Source: Heterorhizobium halophytocola
GTDB taxonomy: Bacteria; Pseudomonadota; Alphaproteobacteria; Rhizobiales; Rhizobiaceae
NCBI RefSeq assembly: GCF_017873095.1
Contig: NZ_JAGGJU010000007.1
Coordinates: forward strand, 124,001 to 188,000
Length of the DNA stretch: 64,000 nt
Reading direction: 5' to 3'
Below the pieces are notes generated by a model. The model searched no databases, was not told the DNA's origin, and saw only the letters and a list, made by a program, of their open reading frames with translations. The first letter of the stretch is position 1. Every line of letters begins with the position of its first letter. Position numbers and translations under genes: made by a program. Shown piece after piece: positions 46,715-56,604 of this stretch.

Positions 46715-47069
46715 CTAGAAAGCGTCCTTCAGGTGGCGCGGCCGAAAGGCGCGCGAGACGGTCACGATGTCGTAGCGCAGCGACAGGCAGGCCGCGTCGC
46801 GGCGACGGGACAGCCAGAGATCGCCGGCAGCCCGGATGCGCTTCTGCGCCGTAAACGAGACGGCATCGACCGCGGCTGCCGGATCGGCGCGTTGCTTGAC
46901 CTCGACAAAGGCGACGAGATCGCCCTTGCGGACGATCAGGTCGATTTCACCGAGTTTCGTGCGATAGCGGATGGCGAGGATTCGGTAGCCATGCAGCAGC
47001 AGATAGAGGGCGGCGATCCATTCGGCCAGATGGCCGCGGCGCTCCGCCCTGCGTCGTCTTTGCGCTGCG

Positions 47070-47080
<11 letters not shown>
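46715..47080 (-). CDS. yraN: YraN family (UPF0102) nuclease-fold protein
   Basis: A 121-residue member of the UPF0102 family, an endonuclease-like fold of unknown role. GEIDLIVRKGDLVAFVEVKQR is the PD-(D/E)xK-like core. Starts at GTG 47083 or ATG 47080; the ATG is given. It overlaps the rsmI stop by 11 bases, so translation is coupled, as in other proteobacteria where rsmI and yraN are neighbours. Confidence 0.92.
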
Positions 47081-47999
<919 letters not shown>

Positions 48000-48247
48000 G
48001 CGGCATCTATCCCTGGGAAACTGGTTCGGCTCTTTATGGGCGAGGGGGCTTTCGAGCGCAAGGCAAGCGATAATCGCCGCCTGCCGGGAGTTTTCCCGGC
48101 TGTTCACAACCCCATATGGCCAAGGCTCTTGCATCGGGAGGGCATTTGCTGCCATTTTGCCGGTCCCATTCTCCGCCGCCTAAAGGGGCGGGGGCAATTT
48201 ATCGGTCCCGTGTCCGCGGGTCTGCCAGGTCAAAAGCGGTAGCATCC

Positions 48248-49366
48248 ATGCGTATTACTCTCGAGCGCTCGAATCTTCTGAAGTCGCTGAACCACGTCCA
48301 CCGGGTGGTCGAGCGCCGGAACACGATCCCGATCCTGTCGAACGTGCTGCTGCGGGCCGAAGGCGCCAATCTCGACATGAAGGCGACCGACCTCGATCTC
48401 GAGATCACCGAGGCGACGCCGGCCATGGTCGAGCAGGCGGGATCGACGACGGTGCCGGCCCATCTCCTCTACGAGATCGTCCGCAAGCTGTCGGACGGAT
48501 CGGAAGTGCTGCTGTCGACCAATCCCGACGGCGGCTCGATGACGGTCCAGTCCGGCCGGTCTAAATTCTCGCTGCAATGCCTGCCGGAAGCCGACTTCCC
48601 GGATTTGACGGCCGGCAGCTTCAGCCATTCCTTCAAACTGAAGGCGTCGGAACTGAAGATGCTGATCGAGCGCACCCAGTTCGCGATCTCGACGGAAGAG
48701 ACCCGCTATTATCTGAACGGCATTTTCTTCCAGACGATCGAGGCCGGCGGCGACCTGAAGCTGCGCGCGGTCGCGACCGACGGCCACCGGCTGGCCCGTG
48801 CCGATGTCGACGCCCCCTCCGGGTCGGAAGGCATGCCGGGGATCATCATCCCGCGCAAGGCGGTCGGCGAACTGCAGAAGCTGATCGAAAATCCGGAGTT
48901 GATCATCACGATCGAGCTGTCGGACGCCAAGATGCGCTTCACCATCGGCTCGGTGGTGATCACCACGAAACTGATCGACGGCACCTTCCCGGATTACCAG
49001 CGCGTGATCCCGACCGGCAATGACAAGGAAATGCGCGTCGACTGCGGCTCGTTTGCCAAGGCGGTCGACCGTGTCTCGACCATTTCGTCGGAGCGTGGCC
49101 GGGCGGTCAAGCTGACACTGTCCGAGGGACATCTGATCCTGGCGGTCAACAACCCGGATTCGGGCAGCGCGACGGAAGAAGTCGCGGTCGGCTACGACAA
49201 CGAACCGATGGAAATCGGCTTCAACGCCAAATACCTGCTCGACATCACCAGCCAGTTGTCCGGCGACGATGCGATCTTCCTGCTGGCGGATGCCGGATCG
49301 CCGACGCTGATCCGCGACACGGCGGGCGAAGACGCGCTTTACGTGCTGATGCCGATGCGCGTGTAA
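48248..49366 (+). CDS. dnaN: DNA polymerase III beta sliding clamp
   Basis: A 372-residue clamp with three similar domains. It begins MRITLERSNLLKSLNHVHRV and has VERRNTIPILSNVLL, TDLDLEI, FAISTEETRYYLNGI and the ending YVLMPMRV, the clamp signature. An in-frame ATG at 48116 would add an unrelated tail, so 48248 is used. dnaA is not adjacent, as in other rhizobia, so this is not the replication origin region. Confidence 0.96.
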   Translation: MRITLERSNLLKSLNHVHRVVERRNTIPILSNVLLRAEGANLDMKATDLDLEITEATPAMVEQAGSTTVPAHLLYEIVRKLSDGSEVLLSTNPDGGSMTVQSGRSKFSLQCLPEADFPDLTAGSFSHSFKLKASELKMLIERTQFAISTEETRYYLNGIFFQTIEAGGDLKLRAVATDGHRLARADVDAPSGSEGMPGIIIPRKAVGELQKLIENPELIITIELSDAKMRFTIGSVVITTKLIDGTFPDYQRVIPTGNDKEMRVDCGSFAKAVDRVSTISSERGRAVKLTLSEGHLILAVNNPDSGSATEEVAVGYDNEPMEIGFNAKYLLDITSQLSGDDAIFLLADAGSPTLIRDTAGEDALYVLMPMRV

Positions 49367-49377
49367 TAAATACACGC
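49359..49377 (+). terminator. Hairpin over the dnaN stop
   Basis: Perfect 7-base arms GCGTGTA / TACACGC around ATAAA; the dnaN stop lies at the arm-loop junction. Overlapped by palindrome CATCAATTGATG (49377-49388). Confidence 0.45.
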
Positions 49378-49442
49378 ATCAATTGATGGATTTGCGCCAT
49401 TCTGCCTTGCAATTGCGACAATCGACGCCATCATCAGACAAG

Positions 49443-49462
49443 CGCGGAGAAACCGCGTTTTT
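49443..49462 (+). terminator. Rho-independent terminator between dnaN and pmtA
   Basis: Stem CGCGG / CCGCG with AGAAA loop, followed directly by TTTTT; ends 21 bases before the pmtA ATG. It could end dnaN transcription or attenuate pmtA. Confidence 0.75.
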
Positions 49463-49483
49463 GTCTGTGACGCGGAGATCGCA

Positions 49484-50077
49484 ATGGCGCTGAAGCTCAA
49501 GGATCGCTTCGAAAAGAAGTTCGACGAGGAAATCCGTTTCTTCAAGGGTGTGATGCAGGGACCGAAGAGTGTGGGCGCGATCGTGCCGACCTCGATGGTC
49601 ACGGCCAAACGTATGGCAGCGCCGATCTGCGTCGGCTCCGGCCTGCCGGTCCTGGAACTCGGTCCGGGTACGGGCGTGATTACCAAGGCGATCCTGGCGC
49701 GCGGCGTCCCGGCCGAAAAGGTCTTCTCGATCGAATATTCCAGCGATTTCTACGATCATCTGGCTGCGACCATTCCCGACGTGAACTTCATCCATGGGGA
49801 TGCCTTCGACCTCGACGGCTCGCTCGGTGAACATGCGGGTCTCACCTTCGACTGCGTGATCTCGGCGGTGCCGCTGCTGCGTCTTCCGATGGAACAGCGC
49901 ATCGGGCTGATCGAGGATGCGCTGTCGCGCGTGCCGCCCGGCCGTCCCTTCGTGCAGATCACCTATTCGCCCGTGTCGCCGGTGATCGCCAAGCCGGAAA
50001 GCTATGTGATCGAGCATCTCGATTTCGTCATGCGCAATATCCCGCCGGCGCAGCTGTGGGTCTACCGCAAGCCCTGA
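49484..50077 (+). CDS. pmtA: Phospholipid N-methyltransferase
   Basis: A 197-residue SAM-dependent enzyme that methylates phosphatidylethanolamine stepwise to phosphatidylcholine, at the membrane surface. It matches the Sinorhizobium/Agrobacterium PmtA type: [24 protein letters not shown] motif [18 protein letters not shown] and [19 protein letters not shown] ending (here [15 protein letters not shown]). A short N-terminal amphipathic helix ([18 protein letters not shown]) fits membrane binding. The ATG is 21 bases after a terminator hairpin. Confidence 0.95.
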   Translation: MALKLKDRFEKKFDEEIRFFKGVMQGPKSVGAIVPTSMVTAKRMAAPICVGSGLPVLELGPGTGVITKAILARGVPAEKVFSIEYSSDFYDHLAATIPDVNFIHGDAFDLDGSLGEHAGLTFDCVISAVPLLRLPMEQRIGLIEDALSRVPPGRPFVQITYSPVSPVIAKPESYVIEHLDFVMRNIPPAQLWVYRKP

Positions 50078-50092
50078 TCCGGTCCTATCCGG

Positions 50093-50701
50093 ATGTTCGG
50101 CCTCTACATCACCCATCCGCAGGTGCGGATCGATCCGGACGTCCCCGTGCCGCAATGGGGGCTTTCGGATCTCGGAGCCGCGCGCACGCGCACGACGGCG
50201 CAAGCGCCCTGGGTGCGCAGGCTGCGCCGGATCGTGTCGAGCGACGAGGTGAAGGCGGTCGAGACAGCCGGGATCCTTGCACGCGCCGCCGGGGTCGCGG
50301 TCGAGATCATCGAGGGCCTGTACGAAAACGACCGCAGCACCACCGGCTTCATGCCGCCGCCCGAATTCGAGGCCGCGGCCGATCGCTTCTTTGCCGCGCC
50401 GGATCAAAGCTCCCGCGGCTGGGAGCGCGCGGTGGATGCGCAGGCCCGGATCGTGGCGCAGGTGACACGCGTGCTTGCCGACCACGATCCGCAGGCGCCG
50501 ATCGCCTTTGTCGGCCATGGCGGGGTCGGCACGCTGCTGAGATGCCACATGGCCGGACGGCCGATTGCACGAAGCCAGGATCAGCCACCCGGCGGCGGCA
50601 ATCTGTTTGCCTTTTTTCTTGCAGATCTGTCGCTCTCATGCGACTGGACCGCGATGGAATCCTGGCAGGAGAATGCGACATGGAAGCCCGTGACCGACTG
50701 A
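50093..50701 (+). CDS. Histidine phosphatase-like protein lacking RHG motif
   Basis: A 202-residue protein of the phosphoglycerate-mutase-like fold. Recognisable are [15 protein letters not shown] (second motif), the family Glu in EGLYENDRS and the C-terminal FVGHGGVGT His. The N-terminal catalytic RHG is replaced by THP in [11 protein letters not shown], so the nucleophile His is present but the flanking Arg and Gly are not; activity is doubtful or altered. It starts 15 bases after pmtA and overlaps pyrF by 22 bases, so the three genes probably form one transcript. Confidence 0.85.
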   Translation: MFGLYITHPQVRIDPDVPVPQWGLSDLGAARTRTTAQAPWVRRLRRIVSSDEVKAVETAGILARAAGVAVEIIEGLYENDRSTTGFMPPPEFEAAADRFFAAPDQSSRGWERAVDAQARIVAQVTRVLADHDPQAPIAFVGHGGVGTLLRCHMAGRPIARSQDQPPGGGNLFAFFLADLSLSCDWTAMESWQENATWKPVTD

Positions 50702-51372
50702 TTGTTGGACTGGATGTACCGAGCCTTGCCGAGGCACAGGCCATGGTCGAGACGCTTGGCGATACCGTTTCTTTCTACAAGATCGGCTATCAACTGACCT
50801 TTGCCGGCGGGCTGGATTTCGCCAGGGAGCTGGCGCAGGAGGGCAAGAAGGTCTTTCTCGACATGAAGCTTCTCGACATCGACAACACGGTGGCCTCCGC
50901 CGTCGAGAACATTGCCCGGATGGGCATGTCTATGCTGACCATCCATGCCTATCCCAAGGCCATGCGCGCAGCCGTCGAGGCGGCCAGGGGATCCGACCTC
51001 TGCCTGCTCGGCGTCACGGTGCTGACCTCGATGGACGAGCAGGACATGATCGATGCCGGCTATGAATACGATCCGCATACGCTGGTGTTGAAACGGGCCG
51101 AACAGGGCCGTGCCGCCGGCATGGGCGGCATCGTCTGCTCGGCCGAGGAGGCGGGCGCGGTGCGCCAGATCGTCGGGCCCAAGATGGCGATCGTGACCCC
51201 CGGCATCCGGCCGGCCGGCGGCGACAGGGGCGACCAGAAGCGGGTGATGACGCCGGCCGACGCGCTGAAGGCGGGCTCGAGCCATCTGGTGGTCGCTCGT
51301 CCGGTGGTCAAGGCGGCCGATCCGAAGGCCGCGGCGATCGCCATTCTCCAGGAGATGCAGACCGCACTCTGA
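50680..51372 (+). CDS. pyrF: Orotidine 5'-phosphate decarboxylase
   Basis: A 230-residue TIM-barrel enzyme making UMP from OMP. Active-site segments are [32 protein letters not shown] (the Asp-Lys-Asp pair), [18 protein letters not shown] (phosphate loop) and HLVVARPV. The ATG at 50680, after CAGGAGA, lies inside the preceding gene's last 22 bases. Its stop abuts the stop of the convergent beta-helix gene without any gap. Confidence 0.95.
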   Translation: MEARDRLIVGLDVPSLAEAQAMVETLGDTVSFYKIGYQLTFAGGLDFARELAQEGKKVFLDMKLLDIDNTVASAVENIARMGMSMLTIHAYPKAMRAAVEAARGSDLCLLGVTVLTSMDEQDMIDAGYEYDPHTLVLKRAEQGRAAGMGGIVCSAEEAGAVRQIVGPKMAIVTPGIRPAGGDRGDQKRVMTPADALKAGSSHLVVARPVVKAADPKAAAIAILQEMQTAL

Positions 51373-52458
51373 TCAGTTGTTGCCGCGCACGTCGTTGGTG
51401 CCGTCGAAATTAATGATCGCCGGGGTCCAGAGACCCTTGAAGCGGTTCCCTTGCACGACATTGTATTTCGCCTGGTCGGACGGATCGAGGCTGCTGCCGA
51501 AGGGATGCTGTTCATCCCGGGTGCAGAGCAGTTTGCCGGCGGCATCCCGCATGTTGAGCCAGATCGCCGGACGGGCAAGGCCCTTCTTGTAGTCGAACCG
51601 GTTGTCGGAAATGACATTGTACTGCGGTGGCTGATGGCGGATCGTGCCGCCTTCGCCGCAATTGCGATAGACATAGACGCCGCCATCGACCGGGTCGTCG
51701 AAGGTGTTGGCGACAATCTGGTTGTCCGCCGATCCGTCGACGGCGATCATCTCGCGGCCGGCCTTCAACGAGAACCGATTGTTGCTGATCGTGTTGCCGG
51801 CCGATTCCGCATCCAGATAGATCGCGGTCTGGTTCGACTTGCCGACAAAGCGGGAGCCGGTGATGCTCGACTTCGTCACCCCCGGGGCGAAATAGAGCGG
51901 AATGCCGCCGGTGCCGGTGATCGTCAGGTTTCGAAGCGTGATGCCGGATGGGGCGTTGGCCTGGGCGTTTTGCGTGTGGTCGCGGTTGAACGAGGAGAGC
52001 CGCACATATTTCGCCTGGCCGTTCGGGCCAAGGCCGATCAGGCGGATATTGCCGCGGATATTGCAGTTGCGGATGGTGATGTCGCGCGGAACGCTCCAGG
52101 CACCGGTCTTGTCGTCGCGCAGCGAGCGGATGGCGATGGTCGGATCCGAATAGGATGTCTTGGTCTGGCGCGTGCCGATGGTCGCACCCTTGCAGTCGAG
52201 CGTCACGCCAGAGGCCTGCGCACCGGCAAAGATAAGCCGGCGGACGATCACGTCGGAGGCCGAGAGCGTCAGGTCGCAGTCGATGCGCACGCTGTCGCTG
52301 CCGGCGCTGGGCGCGCTGCGCAAGGCGGTCAGTGTCGAGGCGCTGCAGGCGGCAGCCTGGGCGGGCGAAGGCGCGAGCGTCAGGGCCGCACCGATGCAAA
52401 CTGCCATGCCCGCCAGCATCGCCATTCGGTTGGTCCAGGTCGTTGCGATCATAGACAT
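51373..52458 (-). CDS. Secreted right-handed parallel beta-helix protein
   Basis: A 361-residue exported protein. A signal peptide runs from the start to PAQAAA (about residue 36). The rest is dominated by short beta-helix coils: ITIRNCNIRGNIRL, SGITLRNLTITGTG, SSITGSRFVGKS, NTISNNRF, NQIVANTF and YNVISDNRF, the NosD/pectate-lyase-like pattern. Four or more Cys could form disulfides. No catalytic residues of a known lyase are evident; a polysaccharide-binding or cleaving role is possible. The ATG at 52458 follows GGAG by 6 bases. Confidence 0.83.
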   Translation of the reverse strand: MSMIATTWTNRMAMLAGMAVCIGAALTLAPSPAQAAACSASTLTALRSAPSAGSDSVRIDCDLTLSASDVIVRRLIFAGAQASGVTLDCKGATIGTRQTKTSYSDPTIAIRSLRDDKTGAWSVPRDITIRNCNIRGNIRLIGLGPNGQAKYVRLSSFNRDHTQNAQANAPSGITLRNLTITGTGGIPLYFAPGVTKSSITGSRFVGKSNQTAIYLDAESAGNTISNNRFSLKAGREMIAVDGSADNQIVANTFDDPVDGGVYVYRNCGEGGTIRHQPPQYNVISDNRFDYKKGLARPAIWLNMRDAAGKLLCTRDEQHPFGSSLDPSDQAKYNVVQGNRFKGLWTPAIINFDGTNDVRGNN

Positions 52459-52536
52459 GCATTCTCCAAGCGTTGCCTTGACCCGATTCGCGAATTGTCG
52501 GATCACAGAAATCTAGTTCGCAAAGGGAGAGAAGTC

Positions 52537-52824
52537 ATGGCCAAGGGCTATTGGGTTGCACGCGTCGATGTCCGGGACCCGGAGCGCTACAAGGATTACG
52601 TGGCGGCGGCCAAGCCGGCCTTCGAGAAATACGGCGCCAATTTCCTGGCCCGCGGCGGGGAAATCCATCCGCTGGAAGGCACGCCGCGCGCCCGCAACGT
52701 GATCATCGAATTCCCCTCGATGCAGGCAGCCATCGACTGCTACAATTCGCCCGAATACCAGATCGCCGCGAAGATCCGCCAGGAAGTCGCGGACGCGGAA
52801 ATGATCGTCATCGACGGCGTCTGA
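52537..52824 (+). CDS. DUF1330 family protein
   Basis: A 95-residue ferredoxin-like (dimeric alpha-beta barrel) protein: KGYWVARVDVRDPERYKDYV and the ending VIIEFPSMQAAIDCYNSPEYQ match DUF1330. Function unknown. AAAGGGAGAGAAG precedes the ATG. Divergent from the beta-helix gene with 78 bases between. Confidence 0.93.
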   Translation: MAKGYWVARVDVRDPERYKDYVAAAKPAFEKYGANFLARGGEIHPLEGTPRARNVIIEFPSMQAAIDCYNSPEYQIAAKIRQEVADAEMIVIDGV

Positions 52825-52929
52825 AGGCGCCCGCGACGGCCGTGCTTTTGGCTTCACCTGCGTGTCGGTTTGGGCTAAGAAGCGGCTAGACTTTGTTCTG
52901 ATATTGCAACCGCATCCGGGGATACTGCC

Positions 52930-53907
52930 ATGACCTTGTCCAACCTGCCGCCGCTCGTCACTGTCTTCGGGGGCTCGGGCTTTGTCGGGCGGCATGTGGT
53001 GCGGGCGCTGGCGCAGCGGGGATATCGCATCCGAGTGGCCGTGCGCCGTCCCGATCTTGCCTATTTCCTGCAGCCGCTCGGCAATATGGGGCAGATTTCC
53101 TTTGTCCAGGCCAATCTGCGCTATCGCAATTCGGTCGATGCCGCGGTGCGCGGCGCAGATCACGTGGTCAACTGCGTCGGCATCCTGTTCGAGAGCGGCC
53201 GCAACAGCTTCGATTCCGTCCAGGATTTCGGCGCACGGGCCGTGGCCGAGGCGACACGCGCGGCCGGCGCCAGGCTGACCCACATCTCGGCGATCGGCGC
53301 CGACACCAAGGCGGAGTCGATCTATGCCGCCAGCAAGGGGCGTGCGGAAGAGGCAATCGGCTCGATCCTGCCCGACGCGGTAATCGTGCGTCCGTCGATC
53401 GTCTTTGGACCGGAAGACAGCTTTTTCAACAAGTTTGCCGCCATGGCGCGCATCGCGCCGGCACTGCCGCTGATCGGTGGCGGCAAAACCCGCTTCCAGC
53501 CGGTCTATGTCGAGAATGTCGCCGAAGCCGTCGCCCGGTCGGTCGATGGCCTGGTGCAGCCGGGCATCTACGAACTCGGCGGCAAGGACGTTTTGACCTT
53601 CCGCCAGTGCATGGAGATGATGCTGGCCGCCACCAACCGGCGCAACCGGCTGGTCTCCCTGCCGTTCTCCATCGCCTCGATGATCGGCAGCATCGCCTCG
53701 ATGATCCCGCTGATCAAGCCGCCGCTCACCAGCGACCAGGTGACCCTGCTGAAGCGCGACAATGTCGTGTCCGACGAGGCGATCGCCTCGGGCCATACGC
53801 TGGAAGGCTTGGGCATCCAGCCGATGGCACTGGGCAGTGTTTTGCCCTCCTACATGGTCCAGTACAGACCCTTCGGCCAGTATAGCGGATCGGGCAAGGC
53901 AGCCTAG
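52930..53907 (+). CDS. NDUFA9-like NAD(P)-binding SDR (complex I-associated)
   Basis: A 325-residue atypical SDR. The cofactor loop is TVFGGSGFVGRHVVRALA, followed by VNCVGILFE, HISAIGAD, YAASKGRAEEAI and RPSIVFGPEDSFFNKFA. This matches the complex I NDUFA9-like family that is conserved in alphaproteobacteria. It is probably involved in respiratory complex I assembly or stability, but may be a stand-alone reductase. Single gene with no neighbours in the pathway. Confidence 0.9.
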   Translation: MTLSNLPPLVTVFGGSGFVGRHVVRALAQRGYRIRVAVRRPDLAYFLQPLGNMGQISFVQANLRYRNSVDAAVRGADHVVNCVGILFESGRNSFDSVQDFGARAVAEATRAAGARLTHISAIGADTKAESIYAASKGRAEEAIGSILPDAVIVRPSIVFGPEDSFFNKFAAMARIAPALPLIGGGKTRFQPVYVENVAEAVARSVDGLVQPGIYELGGKDVLTFRQCMEMMLAATNRRNRLVSLPFSIASMIGSIASMIPLIKPPLTSDQVTLLKRDNVVSDEAIASGHTLEGLGIQPMALGSVLPSYMVQYRPFGQYSGSGKAA

Positions 53908-54101
53908 AAACGGCCGCATTTGGAACCTTTTGCCGCCGCACTGCGTTGCACAAATGACGCAAGACGAAAACATCAGCGTTAACGCCGGATTCAGGTTGTG
54001 GCGCTATTGATGTTTTCCTTAGCAATGCGTAAACCACGCAACCGCTGAGGGCCGCTATAAGGGCAGGTTCCCAGGTTTGGAAATTTGAGGGACAGACGTC
54101 A

Positions 54102-54257
54102 ATGGGCAAGTCAATCGGACTCTTTTTCGCATGCGCGGCGCTCGTCATCCTGGCAGGTTCGTTCATGGCGCCGCAGTCCATTGCCGCCAAGAATGGCTGT
54201 GCGCCGGCCTATGGCGTTGATCCCTGCGCCACCGCATCCATCGCCCCGTCCAAGTAA
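54102..54257 (+). CDS. Small exported peptide, 51 aa
   Basis: A 51-residue product: MGKSIGLFFACAALVILAGS is a signal peptide, with probable cleavage near SIAAK (about residue 28); the mature peptide KNGCAPAYGVDPC has two cysteines ten apart that could pair, then ends TASIAPSK. GAGGGA lies 8 bases before the ATG. No family recognised; it lies alone in a 0.8 kb gap. The signal peptide and ribosome site favour a real gene. Confidence 0.65.
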   Translation: MGKSIGLFFACAALVILAGSFMAPQSIAAKNGCAPAYGVDPCATASIAPSK

Positions 54258-54731
54258 GCGGTTCGGGCAGGTCCTGCTTCAGGACATCTGATCCCGTGAC
54301 GATCAGCACCGGCCGCTTCTCGACGATGTGGCCGGCATTTCCAGGGCTCGACGTCCTGTCATTTCCACAACCTATCCGACAGTTACGACTGCAAACCGCG
54401 CTCCCAGGCGAAGGCGCACAGCGACGGCCGGGAGGTGCGGTTCATTCGTGCCGGGGCGACGACAGAGACTGTGGCAAATTGGGACATGTCGGCCTTGATC
54501 TCCACGCATTGTTTAATGCGGCGTGGAATGTCCTCGACAACGGACATGACGGAATCACGGCGCAATCAACAGGCGTTTGTCCCAAGGCAGGACAATGTCT
54601 TGCAAAGGTCACGCCCCTGATCTGCTTGTATTGAGAACCATGAACACCTATAGCTTGGGAGCCGTCACCGAGGCTGGCGGCCGGTTCGGCCGATGGCGGG
54701 ACGAAGCGACAAAAACGTAATTCGAGTTGTC
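54258..54731. other. Gap without clear gene
   Basis: 474 bases. Short frames exist, including a TTG-started 60-residue frame on the minus strand (54383-54565), but none has a convincing family, ribosome site or signal peptide. No terminator or operator recognised. Confidence 0.4.
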
Positions 54732-55424
54732 ATGCCCACCTTGTATCATCATCCTATGTCGGCGGCTTCGCGGTTCGTGCGGCTGGTCCTTTCCGAATAC
54801 GGTTTTCAGGTCGATCTCGTCGAGGAGCAGGCTTGGGAGATGCGGCGCGAGTTCCTGGCGCTGAACCCCGCAGGCGTGCTGCCTGTTTATGTCGACGACA
54901 GCATGAGGGCGCTGTGTGGCGCTTCCGTGATTGCCGAATTCGTCGACGAGACCCACGGCGTGCTGAAGCGCGAGCGGCGGCTGTTTGCCGAGGATCCGTT
55001 CCAGCGGGCGGAAATCCGCCGGCTGACCGAATGGTTCCTGCAGAAGATGGAACACGATGTGACGCGGCCGCTGGTGCGCGAACGGGTGTACAAGCTGCAC
55101 ATGCCGCCATCGCTCGGCGGCGGCGCGCCCGATTCCAAGGTGCTGCGCACGGCGCGGGCGAATATCCGCGAACACCTGAAATATCTGTCCTGGCTTGCGG
55201 GCTCGCGGCCCTGGCTTGCCGGGGATCGGCTGACCTATGCGGATCTCGCTGCCGGCGCATCCATCTCGGTGCTCGATTATATGGGCGAGATCGACTGGAA
55301 TGACGCGCCGGTCGCCAAGGAATGGTATCAGCGGCTGAAGTCGCGGCCGTCTTTCCGCCCGATGCTGTCCGAGCGCATTCGCGGGCTGACGCCGGTTTCG
55401 CATTACGCCGATCTCGATTTTTGA
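54732..55424 (+). CDS. fzlA: GST family protein, FzlA-like
   Basis: A 230-residue glutathione S-transferase-fold protein: thioredoxin-like domain MPTLYHHPMSAASRFVRLVL, then helical domain with WLAGDRLTYADLAA. It resembles alphaproteobacterial FzlA, a GST-like protein that binds FtsZ and is needed for division in Caulobacter. FzlA is not expected to have GST activity. The gene precedes queG, with 12 bases between. The ATG at 54732 is chosen (an upstream in-frame start at 54693 adds a poor N-terminus). An ordinary GST is the alternative. Confidence 0.7.
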   Translation: MPTLYHHPMSAASRFVRLVLSEYGFQVDLVEEQAWEMRREFLALNPAGVLPVYVDDSMRALCGASVIAEFVDETHGVLKRERRLFAEDPFQRAEIRRLTEWFLQKMEHDVTRPLVRERVYKLHMPPSLGGGAPDSKVLRTARANIREHLKYLSWLAGSRPWLAGDRLTYADLAAGASISVLDYMGEIDWNDAPVAKEWYQRLKSRPSFRPMLSERIRGLTPVSHYADLDF

Positions 55425-55436
55425 CGGGGAGCGGCC

Positions 55437-56579
55437 ATGCCGCCACGCGATATCGATGAGAAGGAAGCGGTGCGGCGCACAAAGCTGACCGGCTTCCTGA
55501 AGGACGAGGCCCGTGCCGCGGGCTTCGAGGCCTGCCGCGTGACGAAGCCCGACGGCATTCCGGCAGCCCCTGACCGTCTGAAGGCCTTCGTCGAGGCCGG
55601 ATATCATGGATCGATGGAGTGGATGGCCGAGACCGGTGCGCGCCGGGGTGATCCGCGCGTGCTCTGGCCGGAAGTGCACAACATCGTCGTCTTCGGTATG
55701 AATTACGGACCGGAAGGCGATCCCCGCGCCCTGCAGCAGATGACAGACAAGGCGGCGATCTCCGTCTATGCCCGCAACCGCGATTATCACGATGTGATCA
55801 AGGGTCGCCTGAAGGATATCGCCACGCGCTTTGCCGCCAGAAGCGGCGCCGACGTGAAGGTTTTCGTCGACACGGCCCCGGTGATGGAAAAGCCGCTGGC
55901 CGAGGCCGCAGGCCTCGGCTGGCAGGGCAAGCACACCAATCTCGTCAGCCGCGAGTTCGGTTCCTGGCTGTTTCTCGGCAGCATGTTCACTACCGCCGAC
56001 CTTGATGTCGATGCACCGGAGCGCGATCATTGCGGCTCATGCCGGGCCTGTCTCGATGCCTGCCCGACGGCTGCTTTTCCCGCCCCCTATCAGATCGATG
56101 CGCGGCGCTGTATTTCCTATCTGACGATCGAGAACAAGGGGCCGATACCGTCCGAGTTCCGCCGGGCGATCGGCAACCGGATCTATGGCTGTGACGACTG
56201 TCTGGCGGCCTGTCCGTGGAACAAGTTCGCCGAAACGGCGCGCGAGATGAAGCTTGCCGCCCGCGAGGACCTGAAGCAACCGGCGATCGCCGATCTGCTG
56301 ACGCTCGACGATGCCGCGTTTCGCCGGCTGTTTTCCGGCTCTCCGGTCAAGCGGATCGGCCGCGACCGGTTTGTGCGCAATGTGCTGATCGCTGCCGGCA
56401 ATTCCGCCGATATCAGCCTCGCTGCACATTGTCGCCCGTTGCTCGACGATCCGGCGCCTGTGGTGCGGGGCGCTGCCGTCTGGGCCTTGCGGCAGCTTTT
56501 GCCGAAAGACGCCTGGCGGGCATTGAAAGCACAGCATAGCCAGGACGGCGACGCCGGCGTTGCGCAGGAATGGGCGTGA
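55437..56579 (+). CDS. queG: Epoxyqueuosine reductase
   Basis: A 380-residue cobalamin and iron-sulfur enzyme that performs the last step of queuosine synthesis in tRNA. Two [4Fe-4S] motifs are visible, [12 protein letters not shown] and CDDCLAACP, preceded by the catalytic/cobalamin region [26 protein letters not shown]. The C-terminus has HEAT-like helices ([19 protein letters not shown]). Length and motifs match QueG. It follows the FzlA-like gene and precedes an SDR gene by 25 bases. Confidence 0.95.
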   Translation: MPPRDIDEKEAVRRTKLTGFLKDEARAAGFEACRVTKPDGIPAAPDRLKAFVEAGYHGSMEWMAETGARRGDPRVLWPEVHNIVVFGMNYGPEGDPRALQQMTDKAAISVYARNRDYHDVIKGRLKDIATRFAARSGADVKVFVDTAPVMEKPLAEAAGLGWQGKHTNLVSREFGSWLFLGSMFTTADLDVDAPERDHCGSCRACLDACPTAAFPAPYQIDARRCISYLTIENKGPIPSEFRRAIGNRIYGCDDCLAACPWNKFAETAREMKLAAREDLKQPAIADLLTLDDAAFRRLFSGSPVKRIGRDRFVRNVLIAAGNSADISLAAHCRPLLDDPAPVVRGAAVWALRQLLPKDAWRALKAQHSQDGDAGVAQEWA

Positions 56580-56604
56580 TCCCGAATCGCGGTCGCAAGG
56601 ATGA

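Noticed and set aside
48100..49500. Replication origin next to dnaN
   Set aside because: No dnaA gene and no DnaA-box cluster (TTATCCACA type) seen; in rhizobia dnaN is not at the origin.
54383..54565. 60-residue minus-strand frame in the gap before the FzlA-like gene
   Set aside because: TTG start without ribosome site and no recognised family; kept only as a remark in the gap entry.
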